From Acanthamoeba castellanii str. Neff (Eukaryota; Discosea; Longamoebia; Acanthamoebidae), in NCBI RefSeq assembly GCF_000313135.1, contig NW_004457367.1, forward strand, positions 48,503 to 87,694: a stretch of 39,192 nt of DNA, given 5' to 3'. The notes under the pieces are model-generated. The model was given only the letters and a program-made list of their open reading frames with translations, had not been told where the DNA came from and did no database searches. Below are positions 1 through 10,390 of this stretch, one piece after another (position 1 is the first letter of the stretch; the number at the start of each line of letters is the position of its first letter). The position numbers and the translations under genes were made by a program.

Positions 1-76
1 CGGTTGTCGCGATAACCGCGAAAACCACCCCTCTCCTTCGCATGTACATGGCCACACATGTGAAACAGCATGAACA

Positions 77-592
77 GGAGATGAGTCGCCGCCCACCCCG
101 CAACATCCGCGGATGTCGCGACTTCCGCTGTTGTGCGATGGGGGCGGAGTAGACAGAAAGAACTGCAACTGTGTCTGCAAATATTCCCTTTCTTTCTTAA
201 ACTAGTTAAACGCGTTTAACGAGTGTTACTCGTTTTCGTTGCATCCCCTTCATTGTTTTGATCTGACCGACGCCCAGCAGCTGGGCGCTCTCTCCCCTTG
301 CCTCTTTCTTTACCCACAATAAAATCCGATCTTTCACCAAATCGTTGGAGGTCTGCTCCAGTGCCCAAAAATGATTTTTTTTTATTCTTGGCGCGTAGCT
401 CGCGCGTAGCTCACGCGCGGACTACACGTTTATCTCGTTCTACGCGTGCTACGCGTTTCGGACTCATCTCCGGAGATGAGTTGCCGCCCACCCCGCAACA
501 TCCGCGGACATCACGACTTCCGTGGATGTCGTGGAACACTGTGGATGTCGTGATTACCTGCGGATGTCGCAGTTGGCTGGCGACTCATCTCC
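77..592. repeat. GGAGATGAGT / ACTCATCTCC inverted-repeat units
   Basis: GGAGATGAGT stands at 77-86 and 472-481, and its reverse complement ACTCATCTCC at 462-471 and 583-592. The termini therefore enclose two abutting units, 77-471 and 472-592. Next to the left termini both units carry closely similar sequence (GCCGCCCACCCCGCAACATC, then CGCGG). I see no clear target duplication on either unit. The same termini recur at 2285 and 3823, which suggests a dispersed family of small inverted-repeat elements. Part of unit 1 is overlain by the terminal repeat of another family, ending at 248. Confidence 0.55.
199..248 (+). repeat. solitary right terminal repeat of the GGGGATGC element family
   Basis: The segment reads into CGTTTTCGTTGCATCCCC and matches almost exactly the right ends at 973-1022 and, less closely, at 1450-1487. 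No partner left end (GGGGATGCAACG) lies upstream inside the window, so this is a truncated copy or one whose left end lies outside. It shows that at least three copies of the family sit within 1.5 kb. Confidence 0.6.
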
Positions 593-628
593 TCTGGAAA
601 ATTTTGATGGCAGGCCGCTGGCTATCAA

Positions 629-1022
629 GGGGATGCAACGAAAACGCGTAACACTCGTTAAACGCGTTTAACCAGTTTAACTAGTAAAACACTGATTAAA
701 CTCGTTTAACGACCTGCCCACTCGTTGAACGTGTGGGCCACTTGTGAAACGAGTGGAGAATGTGTGAAACGAGTAGAGAACGCGTGAAACGAGTAGCAAA
801 CGCGTGAAACGAGTAGAGAACGTGTGGAACGAGTAAAACCCGCGTGGAACGAGTAAAAAATGCGTAAATAACGAGTAAAACGAGTAAATAACGAGTTAAA
901 GGAGTAAAAAAACGCCTAAAAAACGAGTAAAATGACCACAAACCACCTGTGGCAACACTGATTAAACGCTTTAAACTAGTTAAACGCGTTTAACGAGTGT
1001 TACTCGTTTTCGTTGCATCCCC
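629..1022. mobile_element. short inverted-repeat element (MITE-like), copy 1, TSD CAA
   Basis: The element begins GGGGATGCAACGAAAACGCG and ends with the inverted match CGTTTTCGTTGCATCCCC. The inverted arms continue for about 50 bp, including a run related to TTAAACGCGTTTAA. The flanks are ...GGCTATCAA and CAAGGCAAGC..., giving a 3-bp duplication CAA. The 394-bp element has no coding capacity; its centre (about 715-935) is a degenerate minisatellite of about 20-bp units containing AACGAGTA and GTGAAACGAG. A 3-bp duplication with G-rich termini would fit a PIF/Harbinger-like or CACTA-like non-autonomous element, but the superfamily cannot be settled from this sequence alone. Confidence 0.75.
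715..935 (+). repeat. internal ~20-bp minisatellite of MITE copy 1
   Basis: Repeated units of about 20 bp, each built around GAAACGAGTAGAGAACG or a close variant, run through the element interior and become shorter (AACGAGTAAA) towards the right. The array carries no credible gene; the apparent minus-strand reading frame here is simply the translated repeat. Confidence 0.7.
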
Positions 1023-1182
1023 CAAGGCAAGCGAGAAAACTGGCGGACATCGCGGCCGGCGACTCATCCCCTTACGCTACAAGTGGTGAGGTGGACAGCG
1101 CACTGTAGCGCCCTATGTCGTACGTCAACTTGTAGCCCATGGTTTATTTGGTCTGGAAATTTAATGGCAGGCCGCTGGCTAT

Positions 1183-1487
1183 GGGGATGCAACGACAACG
1201 CGTAGAACTATAACTCGTAAAACTAGTGGAACTCGTGGAACTAGTTTTCTACTCGTGGCTACTCGTGAACACAGCAATGGCTTGTCGTACAGTCCTCATT
1301 CTGCTCATTCACGAAGGCCCGTTGCCTGGCAGAGCAACAGGCACCTTTGGCAGCCGTGGAGCTTTCAAGGCAAGTGAGTTTTCCTGAATACGTCATCGGC
1401 TTCCACGTGGGTTAGTGAGCTATTCGTGTTTCGAGTTTTAGGAGTGTTACGAGTTAAACTAGTTCTACGCGTTGTCGTTGCATCCCC
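1183..1487. mobile_element. short inverted-repeat element (MITE-like), copy 2, TSD TAT
   Basis: The left end GGGGATGCAACGACAACGCG is matched by the right end CGCGTTGTCGTTGCATCCCC. The flanks ...GGCTAT and TATCAAGGCAAG... give a 3-bp duplication TAT. It is 305 bp long and differs internally from copy 1, sharing mainly the termini and the GTTAAACTAGTT-like subterminal motif. The host sequence around it (GGCAGGCCGCTGGCTATCAA followed by GGCAAG) is the same as that around copy 1, so both entered the same kind of target repeat, three base pairs apart. Confidence 0.75.
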
Positions 1488-1573
1488 TATCAAGGCAAGT
1501 GAGAAAAATAGCATGCTATCGGTTGAATGGCCTAGAAAAAAATGCCAGGCTGCGAAAAAGGAGAGGGACTAGC

Positions 1574-1817
1574 GGCCCAATGAAGCATCCTACAGGTCTG
1601 GGTAGTATCACATCCTGAAGCCATGCTCTGCGCAATTTGACTCTATTGTGAGGTCAAGAGCTTACAGATCAAGCGAGACATCCTGTTTAAGTGGTTTTAT
1701 AGTCCTCCCGGCCCAATGAGCGGTCCTGCAGGGCTGAGTCCTATCACATCTTGAAGCCCGTGCTCTGCGGCGCATTTTGACTCTATTGCGAGCTCATGAG
1801 CTTACTGTGCAAGCGAG
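1574..1817 (+). repeat. two-copy tandem duplication, ~136-bp period
   Basis: The segment starting GGCCCAATGA at 1574 is repeated from 1710. Both copies share the blocks TATCACATC, TGAAGCC, GCTCTGCG, TTTGACTCTATTG and AAGCGAGA in the same order. Substitutions are numerous, so the duplication is old. No function is visible. Confidence 0.65.
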
Positions 1818-2284
1818 AAAGCCAGTCATCTTGCTCGTGTGGTGGAGGTTGCAATCATTGCACTAGTCACCATAGTTGCAATAGTCACACAAACCACATA
1901 TATCAGGACCACAAGGAGACTCATCTAAATTGTTCATTTTGTTACCATTATTTTTTCATTATATTTTTTTATATTTTTGTTTTTTCTTTGATTCCTTGAA
2001 TTAAGCCAGCTGTAGGTATAAGAATCATTAATTTTCTTAAAATGATTTATTCGAGATGTGGTTATTGTGGGGACGCTTGACTTGGTTGACAATAGCCCAG
2101 TGATTGCTGTTGCATGCACCCTCTGGGCGCTGAGAGTGAACAGCAGTCCCATGGAGGAGTTGCTCACTGTTCCACACTCACATTGTACCATGGTGAATGG
2201 AGATGAAGCACTTCAGCTCAGGGCAGAAGAAGTGCCAGTGCTGGGTGCACTCACTGCACTGGCAGTGGCTCTCATGTTCTTTGA
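1818..2284. other. AT-rich spacer, nothing recognised
   Basis: The stretch contains a very T-rich run (1935-1995) and short frames on both strands without recognisable similarity. I see no RNA gene, splice structure or transposon terminus in it. Confidence 0.5.
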
Positions 2285-2599
2285 GGAGATGAGTACTCAT
2301 GAGTACAACTGTGGATGTCAGGATATCTGTGGAAGTTGCAACATCTGCAGTGGATCCTGGTGGGCACAACTCCTCTCCTGTTGTGTTGTTTAGTCATGCA
2401 CATGTGGGGTTCATTGTGCTGATATGTGGTATGAATGTCATGGAATACAACTAAATAATAATAATATATATTTCTATATTTTAGTTTAATAATTGGAGAA
2501 ATGCAGTGGCTCAGACATAGTGGCACATAGCACTTGTGTGGTAGGTACATTGGCTATTTCTTTCCACAGGGACTCTGTCAGAGGCAAGATTAAGTCAGT

Positions 2600-2870
2600 G
2601 TGCAGGTAGAAGAGTGGCCACAACAGAGAAGAGGTGCATGACAGAGGAGACAAGAGGAAGAGAAGAGGCCTAAGGTGGTTACCAGTGCAGCTTGAGCATC
2701 ATCAGCACTATTGTTATTGTCCTCCACTTCCTTGTTGTCCTTGTTGTCCTACACAACAGAGAAGAACAGGAAAAGGGGGCATACCATTGCACTGCCTCTT
2801 CTCCTTGTTGCACACCTCTTCTTCCCCTTGTCATTGTTGCACACCTCTTCTTCTCCCCTTTCATTGTATA
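2600..2870 (+). other. spacer with a ~30-bp tandem duplication
   Basis: TTGTTGCACACCTCTTCTTC occurs twice in succession (from about 2807 and 2837). The remainder is pyrimidine-rich and holds no recognisable gene. Confidence 0.4.
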
Positions 2871-3505
2871 GGAGGAGATTGACATTGACAAGAGACACCT
2901 TGCACTCACTGACAATAAGCCCTTGGGTCCATCTCAACAGTACGAAATTCACAATTTTTATCATATTAACACATACTAACATTGAGTCTTCACACAGAAA
3001 CAAGGGGCGGCCAGGCAAGAAGTCATGGAAGAATGGCAAGAAGAAGTGAGCACAGCAAAGCACTGTTCTGAAGCCATCCACCACAACACTGCTCAACTTG
3101 TAATGTTGCAGGAGGAGCTTGACAACACCCTGGCCCTCCTGTCAAGCATTGTACCTGGCCTCAAGAGCTACAAACCCATATCCATCAATGGCAGACATGC
3201 AGCACATGCTGCTGAGGTCAAGGCTGAGAGCATTGCACATGTCAAAGATGGCTATGAAGAGCTCCCTCCTGCCACTGCCTGCCTCCTCAACAAGGAGTTT
3301 GTCTTGGCCCACCTTCACACCAATGACTTTCCTGACATCTCCAGTACCTCTCATGTGTGGCTTTGATTATCACTTGTCTTGTTATTAATCCCATTCTATT
3401 CATAGCCAATGACTTGGCAGACCTCATCAGCATCCTGCATGAGGTCAAGGGACTTATGCCACCCCTGAACTGCAGTTCCATCAAGGAGTGTGGTGTGACC
3501 TTTGG
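2870..3505 (+). repeat. left arm of a large imperfect inverted repeat
   Basis: The arm can be followed in reverse complement through 3930-4560. Shared landmarks include ATAGGAGGA, AATAAGCCC, AAACAAGGG followed by GGCCAGGCAAG, GTCATGGAAGAATGG, the CATCCATCAATG-type region and GGGACTTATGCCA. The arms have accumulated many substitutions and small indels, so this is two old opposed copies rather than a recent palindrome. Confidence 0.75.
3025..3366 (+). pseudogene. decayed reading frame of unknown type (left arm copy)
   Basis: The frame encodes 113 residues beginning MEEWQEEVSTAKHC, with a helical leucine-rich stretch (VMLQEELDNTLALLSS) and KSYKPISINGRHAAHAAEV. The mirrored copy at 3842-4420 carries the corresponding sequence on the minus strand (for example LPPLPAS and DLADLV), in shifted frames. 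The preservation of a protein-like sequence in both arms suggests a once-coding repeat, probably transposon-borne. I do not recognise a domain. Neither copy is intact: the frames shift and stop. Confidence 0.4.
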
Positions 3506-3929
3506 GATGGGGCAACATGGAAGTACCACAAGGGTGGCAAGCATGCCTTCCAGTCCTATCTCCTCAAGGCTGGCAAGTATCTGTATTTCCTAAAATTAAA
3601 AATTAACAATGTGGGGGAGAAAAATTACGAAAATATTGGATTATATAATTTTATTGGTGTGGTGGAGATGCTTAACCTGGTAATAGCCCAGTGATTCGCT
3701 CGCCATGCTGACCAGGACTTCCACAGATGTCATGACAACCATGGATGTTGCAACAACTGCAGAATCAGGACATCCATGGGTAGTTGTGACTTCCATGGTG
3801 AACCACAACATCCACAGACAAGACTCATCTCCTGAGGAAGATCACATCACTCCTACAGTGTCCATCCTCAGCCTTGTCATGGTGGGCTGCTGTGGTGTAG
3901 TTGAAGGTGTCAAACATGCACATGGTGTT

Positions 3930-4560
3930 GGTCTGAGCAAATAGGGGCACACCCCTTGCTGCTGCATACCATGGCATAAGTCCCATGACATCACAGAGGA
4001 TACAGACAAGGTCTGCCAAGTCATCAGCTGCATTGAATGGAATAGGTGTAAAAACAAGACAAGCAATATTAAAGCCACATGTGAGCAGTACCAGAGATGT
4101 CAGGAAAGTCAATGGTGTTGAGGTGGGCCAATACATTGTTGTGGAGGCAGGCAGTGGTGGGAGGAAGCTCTTCATAGCCATCTTCAATACATGCAACATT
4201 CATTGTGAAGTCCTGCAGCCTCTACCTCTGCAGCATGTGCTGCATGTCAATCATTGATGGATATGGGTTTGTAGCTCTTGAGGCCAGGCGGGCAAGAGTG
4301 TTGTCAAGCTCCTCCTGCAATGTTGCCAGTTGAGCAGCATTGCAGCTGATGGCTGCTGCACAGTGCTTTGCTGTGCTCACTTCTTCTTACCATTCTTCCA
4401 TGACTTGCCTGGCTGGCCCTTGTTTCTGTGTAAAGAGGATGTTACTTACTATTAGTGAAATGATGAGGGTTGTAGTTGCAAGATGGAACAGAGGGCTTAT
4501 TATCAGCTGCTACAGGGTGTCTGTCCTGACATCAATGTCCTCCTATGTATGTGAAGGAGA
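3930..4560 (-). repeat. right arm of the large imperfect inverted repeat
   Basis: This is the reverse-complement partner of 2870-3505. The spacer between the arms (about 3506-3929) contains the ACTCATCTCC terminus at 3823. On the minus strand the arm holds a broken version of the frame seen in the left arm; the longest open piece is 3825-4199. Confidence 0.75.
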
Positions 4561-6020
4561 AGAAATTTTTAAGCGTGCTTGGGCGTAGGGTGTGGGATCG
4601 AGGTCGGTGGCATTGAGGAGGCACTGCATGCTGTTCATGATTGTCTGGTTGAACCACTTGTTGGTTGTGGGAAGAAAGTGTTGGATGGTGTCAACTGCAG
4701 GCATCCTTGAGCAGGTAGGTCCAGGACCAGCACAAGTAGCTATCAACAATGTCCGTGAGTGGTGGGGGGAGGCTCTTGCTATGGCCACCCTCCTCTACAA
4801 CATCATGCCACATCAAGCAAACAAGAACAAGTCCCCTGCAGAACTGTAGGAGGGAAGCCCCCACAACTCTGCCACATCTGCAGACCTTTGGCTGGAGACT
4901 TGGATTGACAAGGACAAGGATGCTCAACAAAAAGGTCAAACTGAATTTCAATGATCACCCAGATTCCATGGTCACCTCTGCGCCCTTCCACATGGACCAC
5001 AACACCAACCCACCCTGCCATGCTGCATCCTAGATTTCGCTTAAAACAAAACAAAAAGCAGAGCTAAAAGAAAAAAACAGAATGATTTCTTTTCTCTGCA
5101 GTGGCCATTTTTTTCTTGCTGCAGTAGTGCAGCCACAGGGGAGCATTGTAGCACATTCCAGGCATTCTTTACATCCAGGTTTTTGCACATCACCCTGTTT
5201 GAAAGTGCCTTTTCGAAGGTGGACAAAAACCAGACAAAAATGTAGCACTTTCTAAAGAATTCTGGTGAAGTGCCAGAACAATAGGGGGGAGGGGGGAGGT
5301 ACCATTGGTTGAGTTGTCCACTGTGGCCAAAGGGTGGGCATGAGTTGGTTTCTCTTTTTTTGCCACCTTCACACCACACAGTTTGCCAGTCCCCCCCCTC
5401 AACCAGATTGTCTCACAGAATCACAAGGAAGAGAAGTCAGGTTGCATTTATAAGACAAGTAATGTGTGGTGGTTGTGCAAGGCAGATCATTTGGGACTGT
5501 GCTAGTGATTCCTAGGGTTGTCAAACCCATTGTGGGGACAACAGAAGCAGGAAATCTATGTTTCCTGGCACTCACCTCACAAACCTCCCCATTTTGTTTT
5601 TCATGATTGAACTACATTCTGGGGAGGGGTGAGTAATGCATACCAAGTGCTGCTATCATTCAGAGGGCTGGTACAGGTTTGTGGTGGCCACCTGTGGGGT
5701 CGAGGGCTGAGTGCAAAGTGATATGGCAGAGTATCTTTTTCCATTTCCAACTTCTCCTATTTGGTGAGTGGATGTCAGGTGTTGTCTTCCAGGCATGCCC
5801 ATGCTGCTATTGCAGGGCAGGCTTGAGCACCCTGTTTGGATACCAGCAACCCCAAGGTGTCAGGAGCTGATGTGCTGTGCGCCAATGGTGGATTGAGGAC
5901 AGCAAGGGCTTAATCAACCTTGGCAATGCAACATTACACCCAAGTCATTATGTTCTGCTCACACCACAGTCTCACAATCAAGCTCAAAAAGCAACCAGTA
6001 AAACATTCTCTTTTTTGTGC
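4561..6020. other. no gene recognised
   Basis: Only short frames without recognisable motifs are present on either strand. The composition resembles the flanking transposon debris. Local features are a poly-A-rich patch near 5041-5090 and G/C runs near 5281-5300. I found no splice-consistent chain of conserved coding segments here. Confidence 0.5.
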
Positions 6021-6033
6021 ATGCACCCAATCC

Positions 6034-6264
6034 AATGCACACAGTTATTTTTTATTGTCAATTTTATTCTATTTCTTATTTTATATTTGTGTTGTCACAT
6101 TTCCACTTTCCTGTTCCTGTGATCCTGCTAATCCAACACACATCAGATCAGGTATTTCTTTTTTATTGTTAATTTTATTACACAACTGTTTTTTCATGTT
6201 GCTTTTGTAATGTGTCTGCTTTCCTGTTCATGTGCATGCAACAATCTAATGCACATCAGATTAG
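6034..6264 (+). repeat. tandem duplication, 113-bp period, AT-rich
   Basis: Two successive units share TTTTTTATTG followed by AATTTTATT, then CTTTCCTGTTC and finally CACATCAGAT[C/T]AG. The last block falls at 6139-6151 and 6252-6264, giving an offset of 113 bp. The unit lies directly upstream of the decayed transposon frame. Confidence 0.65.
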
Positions 6265-6304
6265 TATGACTGATTATTTCTCTTCTCCTTATGTAGGTTT
6301 TAAT

Positions 6305-7700
6305 CTACATGCATGATCTTGGCATCAACCAAAACAACTACCTTCTCAATATCAATGACACAGCAACCCAACTTCACCACTTGCACAGCATCAGCATATT
6401 CATCACCAGCAACCCTCAACACCTCATGCCTGCCATCAACCAGCTCACACATCATGCCAACCTTGAGTACAAGCTCACACTCACCTTCCACTTCTCCAAG
6501 GTTGCCTACACCTCTGACCACCCAGCACCTGCTCACATCAGTGGCTTCTTCATCATTCTCTTCTGCCCTGCCAACTGCCCCTTCAACACCATCTCCAAGC
6601 CCTTCTCCTGAGAGAGAGACAGCTCAGGTTGGTGCTCCTTACTGCTACCTCTCCCACATTCCTCTACCACCTGCCATCAAGGACAACATCAGAGCTATGC
6701 CAGTGAGCCTTGCTCTCATGGCCAAGAACAAGGTGCTTCTGCATCCCTGCTTCTACAGCTTCCTCCTCACCAGCATCAACATCCCAGCCACCACTGAGGA
6801 CCACATCCACATGGTCTATGATGCCCAACCCACCTACAACATGCTGCTTCCCCTCAGCATCATCATGAATGTTACCTCCTGCCATTCACCAACAAGGCCC
6901 CCAACTTCACCCACACAAGGACTATGCAACCTGGGCCATACACTTCCTTGCTTGAGGAGTGGATGACAACACCCTCCAGAGCACAACCAATGCCTTCAAT
7001 ACCCTCCACCATCCCCTCCTTACTCCCTATATTCCTCCCCCTAGTCTCACCTCCACTTGCCTAACCCCCACTTCCAGTCACAAGTCTTTCAATTGGTGAG
7101 CCTATTTCTGAGTTCTTTTCTTCCAGCCAAACCTCTTTACTCACCCCTCTTCAGTCTAACTTCTACAACCTCAGTATTCCCATACATCACATTTCACAGC
7201 AGAGGCACAGGCCTATCATGCAGACAGGGCAGCCCACCTCACCTTGCTGCATCCAAGAGGCTGGCTTACATGTGCACAGCTGGCTAAGTCATGCCCAAGG
7301 AACTACATGAGTCTCATATTTTCACTCACTAGTGCTTGGGTGATCTCATTGATCATGCCACAGGGAAGCACCTCCATCATCACCCTCAGTTTGCATGGCC
7401 TAAGTACTCTAACCTCATCATCACCACTCTTTTCCAACACCTCAACAACCATGTCAGCTCATATGCCCCAGGCTCTCCACAACCACACACCCTTTGCTTT
7501 CCTCAGCTTGCTCACAGCACTTGATATGTTCAAGGAGATCATCTTCAGCTTCCTGATTGTAGGTCACACCCATGAAGACATTAATCAACTCTTCTCCACA
7601 GTGCAGACCAAGTTCCACTCAGCAAGTGTTCACACCCCAGTGTATGTCAAGTCCCTTGATTTGGCTCATGCCCCTCACCCATCTCATCAACTCTGACCCT
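6305..7700 (+). pseudogene. decayed transposon-type gene with GHTHED motif (DUF7869-like C-terminus)
   Basis: The best-kept part is near 7500-7640, where one frame reads FAFLSLLTALDMFKEIIFS followed by FLIVGHTHEDINQLFSTV. The hydrophobic strand plus GHTHEDI[D/N]xxFS pattern is typical of the C-terminal end of DUF7869-type proteins found in eukaryotic transposon-like genes. Upstream, a second frame carries LTFHFSKVAYTSDHPA near 6476, which could match the family's central strand. The pieces lie in different frames with stops between them (6612, 6964, 7522), so the gene is broken. Assignment of the 3' motif is fairly secure; the rest is tentative. Confidence 0.5.
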
Positions 7701-8026
7701 TCTATTCTCTCCCCATCAACTTGACACCTTTGGTCTGTTTATGCTGAGTGGCATAGGGATCATTGGCAGGACCATGGCTCATCTTGCCCACAACACAGTC
7801 CTGGAGTTGACCATGACACTCTCAAAGAAATATATGCCCAACTCTAGCAGTCTTCTCTCTTAGCATCTTTTGTAATGTACACTTTGTTGTTGATAATTGC
7901 TTGATAATCTGTTGTCATGTGTGTACACACCAATTTTGGAGTGCACAAGGCCAGTGGCGGAGGAAAAGAGAATTTCTGTCATTTTCCCTCTCCGAGTACT
8001 AGTTTTGTTGCCCGCACAAGAGGAAG
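7701..8026 (+). promoter_or_regulatory. transposon/host boundary and RhoGEF upstream region
   Basis: The 326 bp between the transposon remnant and the RhoGEF start codon change from AT-rich debris to host-like sequence near 7940. The last 60 bp hold a pyrimidine-rich stretch (CATTTTCCCTCTCC), which may mark transcription initiation. No canonical TATA box is obvious, and the promoter function is inferred only from position. Confidence 0.3.
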
Positions 8027-10105
8027 ATGGAGACGACGGACGATTTTGTGGAGGTGGAACTGCCCGACAACGAGTACTTCCACGAGGGGGTGGTGGGTCT
8101 GGCAATGGATATTGTAGCCGATTGTAAAATGGTGGTGGAGACGGTCAATGGGATCAACACCGAAATGGAACCCGACACCACCGACACGACCGATGCCATC
8201 AAAGAAACCTTCGTGCAGGCCATCAAGCGAGTTCCGCAGAGTGCTGCACGTCTCGTGGACATGACGCACCAGTTTATTAGAGAAAATGCTGCGTTCTACC
8301 TTGACGACCAGCAGTATCTGGTTCGCCTTGTTCCCCCTCTTTTTTTTCTTTGTTTCTTGTTTTTAAATCATCAAAAAAAAACGCGTTGTATGGTGGCAAA
8401 TTATCACTTCAAACCGCATCAATTAAGGTTCATTTATGTTTATTTGTTCTGAATTATTATTTTCTTATTTAAAACCCAACAAAACAAAACAAATCAACAG
8501 GATCTGTTCAAGATTCTGCAAGCCAACACGCGAGCGGTAAAGGAAAGTGTGTTGCTGCTGTTGCGATTGGCCACGGTGTCGGTGTGGACCACCAAGTCGG
8601 CCGCCACGACGGCCAAGACGCAGGGCCAGCTGGAGACCTACTGCAAGAACGTCGCCCTGGCCATCAAGAAGGTCCTTCTTCCCTCCCTCCCAGCGCTTAG
8701 CCCTTTTCTCGGCTCCTCCTACGACTACTCACACCGGCGGCCGCGTGTCTGTGCAACGGTCTTCCCCCTTGGGTTCCTCCTGTGTGACCACCACCACGCG
8801 GCGCTGGTGTTGCGGCAACCTGCATCACGTGCACATGTTTTTATATATATAATATATATATATAAATGTATATAAACATGGATATATATATATGCAGGTC
8901 ATCGGAGCGGCAGATCAGCTGCGACTGATGCAGGAGCAAGAAGAGGAGGGCCTCATCGAGGAAGAGGCCGAGGAGCTCGCGCGTCTCGTCATGGACAAGA
9001 CCGTCCAGGTGCGGGGCGGGAGCGCCGTGTGCGTGTGTGTGTGCGTGTGCGTGTGCGTGAAATCTGGCCAGGATGGTGGTCCTCTCTGCGGACGCATATG
9101 GCCACACCTCCCGAGGATCTAATGGCATCGCCCTACCTTGGCTCTCTCCTCTATCTCCATTGATATATCCGCACAGCTGGCCCGGGCCGGTTCGGCGGCT
9201 GTCAAGGAGCTCGTGGAGGCCACCTACCAGCTGCAGGACAGGGAGCACTTTGTCGTCGCCGTCAAGAGCACCCTCCAGGCCATCACCCCTTTCGTTGGTG
9301 CGCCCTCTCTACCTCTCCTCTCCTGTGGTTCGTCCCTTTTTGTGGGCATCCGTTGGACCAATCCCGTTGGACGATCTCTTCTGTTGTTTGTTTCTCATCG
9401 CGCTGCTCTCTCCCCCCACGCGCGCGGGCAGATTTCGGGGCAGCGCTGTCCTTGCGAGAGGCCGACGCCCTGCGCAAGGCTGCCTTTGATTTCCTCACCG
9501 CCGCCAAGGCCGCGTTCCAGGTTTCACACCCCCCTCCTTTCGTGCTACCCCCCCCCGGGGGGTGTCCCTCCTCCGCCCGCCCCCCTTGCTTTTTAGAAGA
9601 GGTGATGCCCAACGTCGATATGAGCCTGACCCCGGCCTGACCCCCTCCCCCCTCCTCCTACTCCTCCTTCGACGTCGACATGTCGAATGCAACGACGAAA
9701 AGGCGCAAAATGACGACGCCAGCTTTGCGCGCCTGGAAAGTGCCAAGGACGGGCTGGCCGAAGCCATGCGCGCGACAGTGCTGGCAGCCCGCGCAATCAA
9801 CACAGAGGACATCGTACGCAATCAGCTTGCTCCTGCCGACGCGTTCGACGACGGCGCGGACGAGGCCGAGGAGGAGGAGGCCGAGGAGCCCTACCTGGCC
9901 CCCGCCCCCGTGCGCCCTGCCGCCGCCGCCGCCTCCTCCCCGCTGCTGATCGGCGCCCGCCAGTCCGCCCCTCCCGGTGCCCTCGCCCATCGCCTCGCTC
10001 CGCCCGCCTCCAACGGAGCCACCGGTGCGCTCCTCCCATCCCATTGGGTTCACCCATGCGTGCACTTGGCGTGCTCTCTCCTCTCATCCCTCCTCGCTGG
10101 CTCCC

Positions 10106-10136
<31 letters not shown>

Positions 10137-10348
10137 CTGCGCTCACTCGCCGCGCCACGCCAGGTTTCCGCAAGCAGACTCGAACGCAGAACTCCCTGCC
10201 CCCGGTGATGAATACGACGATGCAGCTACAACAGCGACAACAACAGACCCTGCACAGCGAGGGCGAGGACGGCCCTGGCAACGCAGACAAGATGCGGCAC
10301 ACCACCATGACTGGCCAGCACATCAACCAGATCCAAGTACTTACACGC

Positions 10349-10390
<42 letters not shown>

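Larger units (their letters stand above)
2285..3832. mobile_element. possible 1.55-kb inverted-repeat element, TSD TGA
   Basis: GGAGATGAGT at 2285-2294 and ACTCATCTCC at 3823-3832 are the termini seen at 77-592, here flanked on both sides by TGA (TTTGA before, TGAGG after), which could be a 3-bp target duplication. The subterminal regions also correspond: words related to GTGGATGT and CATCCACAG occur in inverted order. The body holds the left arm of the big inverted repeat and the decayed frame at 3025. The pairing of the two ends is inferred; three matching flanking bases could be chance. Confidence 0.4.
1..7900. other. transposon-rich, gene-poor block
   Basis: This block differs from the rest of the window: it is visibly AT-richer, has no reconstructable host gene, and is built of inverted and tandem repeats and decayed reading frames. 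The separate pieces are listed individually. The change to GC-rich, intron-containing sequence is sharp, at about 7.9-8.0 kb, immediately upstream of the RhoGEF gene. The reading as a transposon nest is an inference from the inverted repeats, the target-site duplications and the GHTHED-type coding remnant. Confidence 0.75.

Noticed and set aside
1..7900. tRNA, rRNA or other structured RNA genes in the gene-poor block
   Set aside because: I looked for tRNA-like cloverleaf arms with T-loop GTTCRANNC and for long conserved RNA words and found none that I could support by eye.
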